From Nitrosomonadales bacterium (GTDB taxonomy: Bacteria; Pseudomonadota; Gammaproteobacteria; Burkholderiales; Gallionellaceae), in the NCBI GenBank assembly GCA_016218475.1, contig JACREB010000065.1, forward strand, positions 1 through 42,031: a stretch of 42,031 bases of DNA, written 5' to 3'. The notes beneath the pieces are model-generated. The model was not told the origin of the DNA, searched no databases, and saw nothing but the letters and a program-made list of their open reading frames with translations. Numbering within the stretch: position 1 is the stretch's first letter; every line of letters begins with the position of its first letter. The position numbers and the translations under genes were made by a program. Positions 41,043 through 42,031 of this stretch are shown piece after piece.

Positions 41043-41747
41043 TTACAATGCCGCCTTTTTCAATGGGCTTCTGCCTACATGCAAACCACACTCCTTGTTT
41101 TCGGGATTTTCCCACCACCACCGCCCGGAGCGGATATCCTCGCCCGGCGTGATCGCGCGCGTGCATGGCGCGCAGCCGATGCTCGGATAAAAGCTGTCGT
41201 GCAATTTATTGTACGGTACCCCGTTTTGCCTGATGTATTCCCACACCTCGGTATTAGTCCAGTCGAGCAACGGGTTGAATTTTTGCATACCGTGATCCGC
41301 ATCGAACGCCGATACTTCCAGGCTGCCGCGCGTGACGGCCTGATCGCGGCGCATTCCGGTGATCCACGCGCGGTGGCCTGCCAACGCGCGTTTTAACGGC
41401 TCGACCTTGCGGATATGGCAGCAGCGCTTGCGCATTTCCACGCTGTCGTAAAAACCGTTCACGCCATGCTGTGCCACATACTCTTCAACCTCTGCGGTGT
41501 CAGGAAAATAAATGTGCAGCGGCACGCTGTAACGCTTGCGCACTTCCTGCATCAGATCATAAGTTTCCTGCGGCAGGCGTCCCGTGTCGAGGCTGAACAT
41601 TTTAATGTCCGGCTGGTGTTTGGCAATCAGGTCGGTCAGCACCATATCTTCCGCGCCCAGGCTGTTGGCAAAACACGCCGGCGCAAAATCGCGTGCGGCC
41701 TGTTGCAGCACGGCGATAGTCTGTTCGATTTTTTGTTGCAGGCTCAT
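41043..41747 (-). CDS. cysH: Assimilatory APS/PAPS reductase
   Basis: The enzyme reduces activated sulfate to sulfite. The 234 residues contain NSLGAEDMVLTDL (PP-loop fold), the pair C109-C110 and the pair C192-x2-C195, which ligate a [4Fe-4S] cluster, and the catalytic C220 in ECGLH. The cluster cysteines point to an APS-using reductase, which fits the absence of a cysC kinase domain here. It is the first gene of cysH-cysD-cysN. No clear ribosome binding site is visible; the bases just before ATG are the end of a repeat. Confidence 0.95.
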   Translation of the reverse strand: MSLQQKIEQTIAVLQQAARDFAPACFANSLGAEDMVLTDLIAKHQPDIKMFSLDTGRLPQETYDLMQEVRKRYSVPLHIYFPDTAEVEEYVAQHGVNGFYDSVEMRKRCCHIRKVEPLKRALAGHRAWITGMRRDQAVTRGSLEVSAFDADHGMQKFNPLLDWTNTEVWEYIRQNGVPYNKLHDSFYPSIGCAPCTRAITPGEDIRSGRWWWENPENKECGLHVGRSPLKKAAL

Positions 41748-41748
41748 A

Positions 41749-41816
41749 TAACGTGACCGTCGCGTAGCGACACAGCGCCCCTCTCTCCCGTTTGCGGGAG
41801 AGAGCTAGGAGAGAGG
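41749..41816 (-). repeat. Composite repeat end directly before cysH
   Basis: On the minus strand: a CCCTCTCTCC...GGGAGAGAGGGG palindrome followed by TCGCTACGCGA-N3-TCACGTTA, then TATG with the cysH start. The same 22-nt end precedes atpH and lies upstream of the RND gene. Confidence 0.75.
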
Positions 41817-41896
41817 GAAAACAAGCCGCATGCGGCGAGTTTCGAGGTACGGCCAACGGGCATGTCGATTTCCATGATTAAAGGCAGCATTTTAGT

Positions 41897-42031
41897 CTTA
41901 CTGTGTCACATAGCGCTGAAGGGCGCATTGCGGCGTTAAAATCGGGCTCAAAATGCTCATTTACGCTATGTAAACTCCGCTTTTTCACCCGATTTTGCCT
42001 TGCACTGCATCCCTTGATCGCTATGTGACAC
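41897..42031 (-). repeat. MITE-like element, copy 4 (short form), cut by the window edge
   Basis: It has the ends CTTACTGTGTCACATAGCG and CGCTATGTGACAC; the final bases lie outside the window. Both ends carry the same change relative to the other copies (AAAGCG to ATAGCG and its complement), so pairing is kept. The interior matches copy 2 in lacking the GGGCGGC hairpin. Confidence 0.88.

Overview
The window looks like chromosomal DNA from a betaproteobacterium. The gene order rpmH-rnpA-yidD-yidC-mnmE-mnmG-rsmG-parA-parB-atpIBEFHAGDC, with dnaA-dnaN-gyrB on the other strand, is the usual replication-origin neighbourhood. The sulfur genes and repeat-rich intergenic DNA suggest a Gallionellaceae or other Nitrosomonadales relative; that placement is inference, since no rRNA gene is present.

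Layout. 1-3220 (minus): an RND/MMPL exporter and a cut-off outer-membrane lipoprotein-sorting-like protein. 3464-6880: a sulfide:quinone-reductase-like flavoprotein and a DsrE-like protein, divergent from an ArsR-rhodanese fusion regulator and an ArsM-like methyltransferase; two matching 20-bp palindromes in the divergent gap are probable operators. 7303-9663: secreted transglutaminase-like and rhodanese proteins and a GcvR-like double-ACT protein. 9737-15983: dacB and bioA, a radical SAM/SPASM enzyme, and a nitronate-monooxygenase-like enzyme. 16300-22248 (minus): a small membrane-anchored c-type cytochrome, gyrB, dnaN and dnaA. 22406-30424 (plus): the rpmH-to-parB series. 30540-37879: the complete F1Fo ATP synthase operon behind a strong sigma70-type promoter. 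38477-41747 (minus): the assimilatory sulfate reduction operon cysH-cysD-cysN.

The unusual biology lies in the repeats. At least five families of short palindromic elements sit in operon gaps, inside each other, and inside protein-coding genes without breaking frame. A roughly 50-nt hairpin element (arms TAGCCATTCGACTAG and CAAGTCGCTGGTTA, with a variable but self-complementary 5-7 bp inner stem) occurs four times. Two copies are translated in the same frame inside cysN and the RND transporter, one lies between atpF and atpH, and one is inserted in another palindrome. A different, polypurine palindrome adds exactly 32 codons to bioA. A 141-189 bp MITE-like family with 19-bp terminal inverted repeats occurs four times; the copy after atpC is flanked by a 6-bp direct repeat containing the atpC stop codon. 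Another about 142-bp inverted-repeat element fills almost the whole cysD-cysN gap and supplies the apparent cysN ribosome binding site. This resembles the Rickettsia palindromic elements that insert in reading frames, and it is the main candidate for an undescribed system here.

Two 16-bp parS palindromes (upstream of gyrB, and between mnmE and mnmG) match the parA/parB genes and show that the origin lies nearby.
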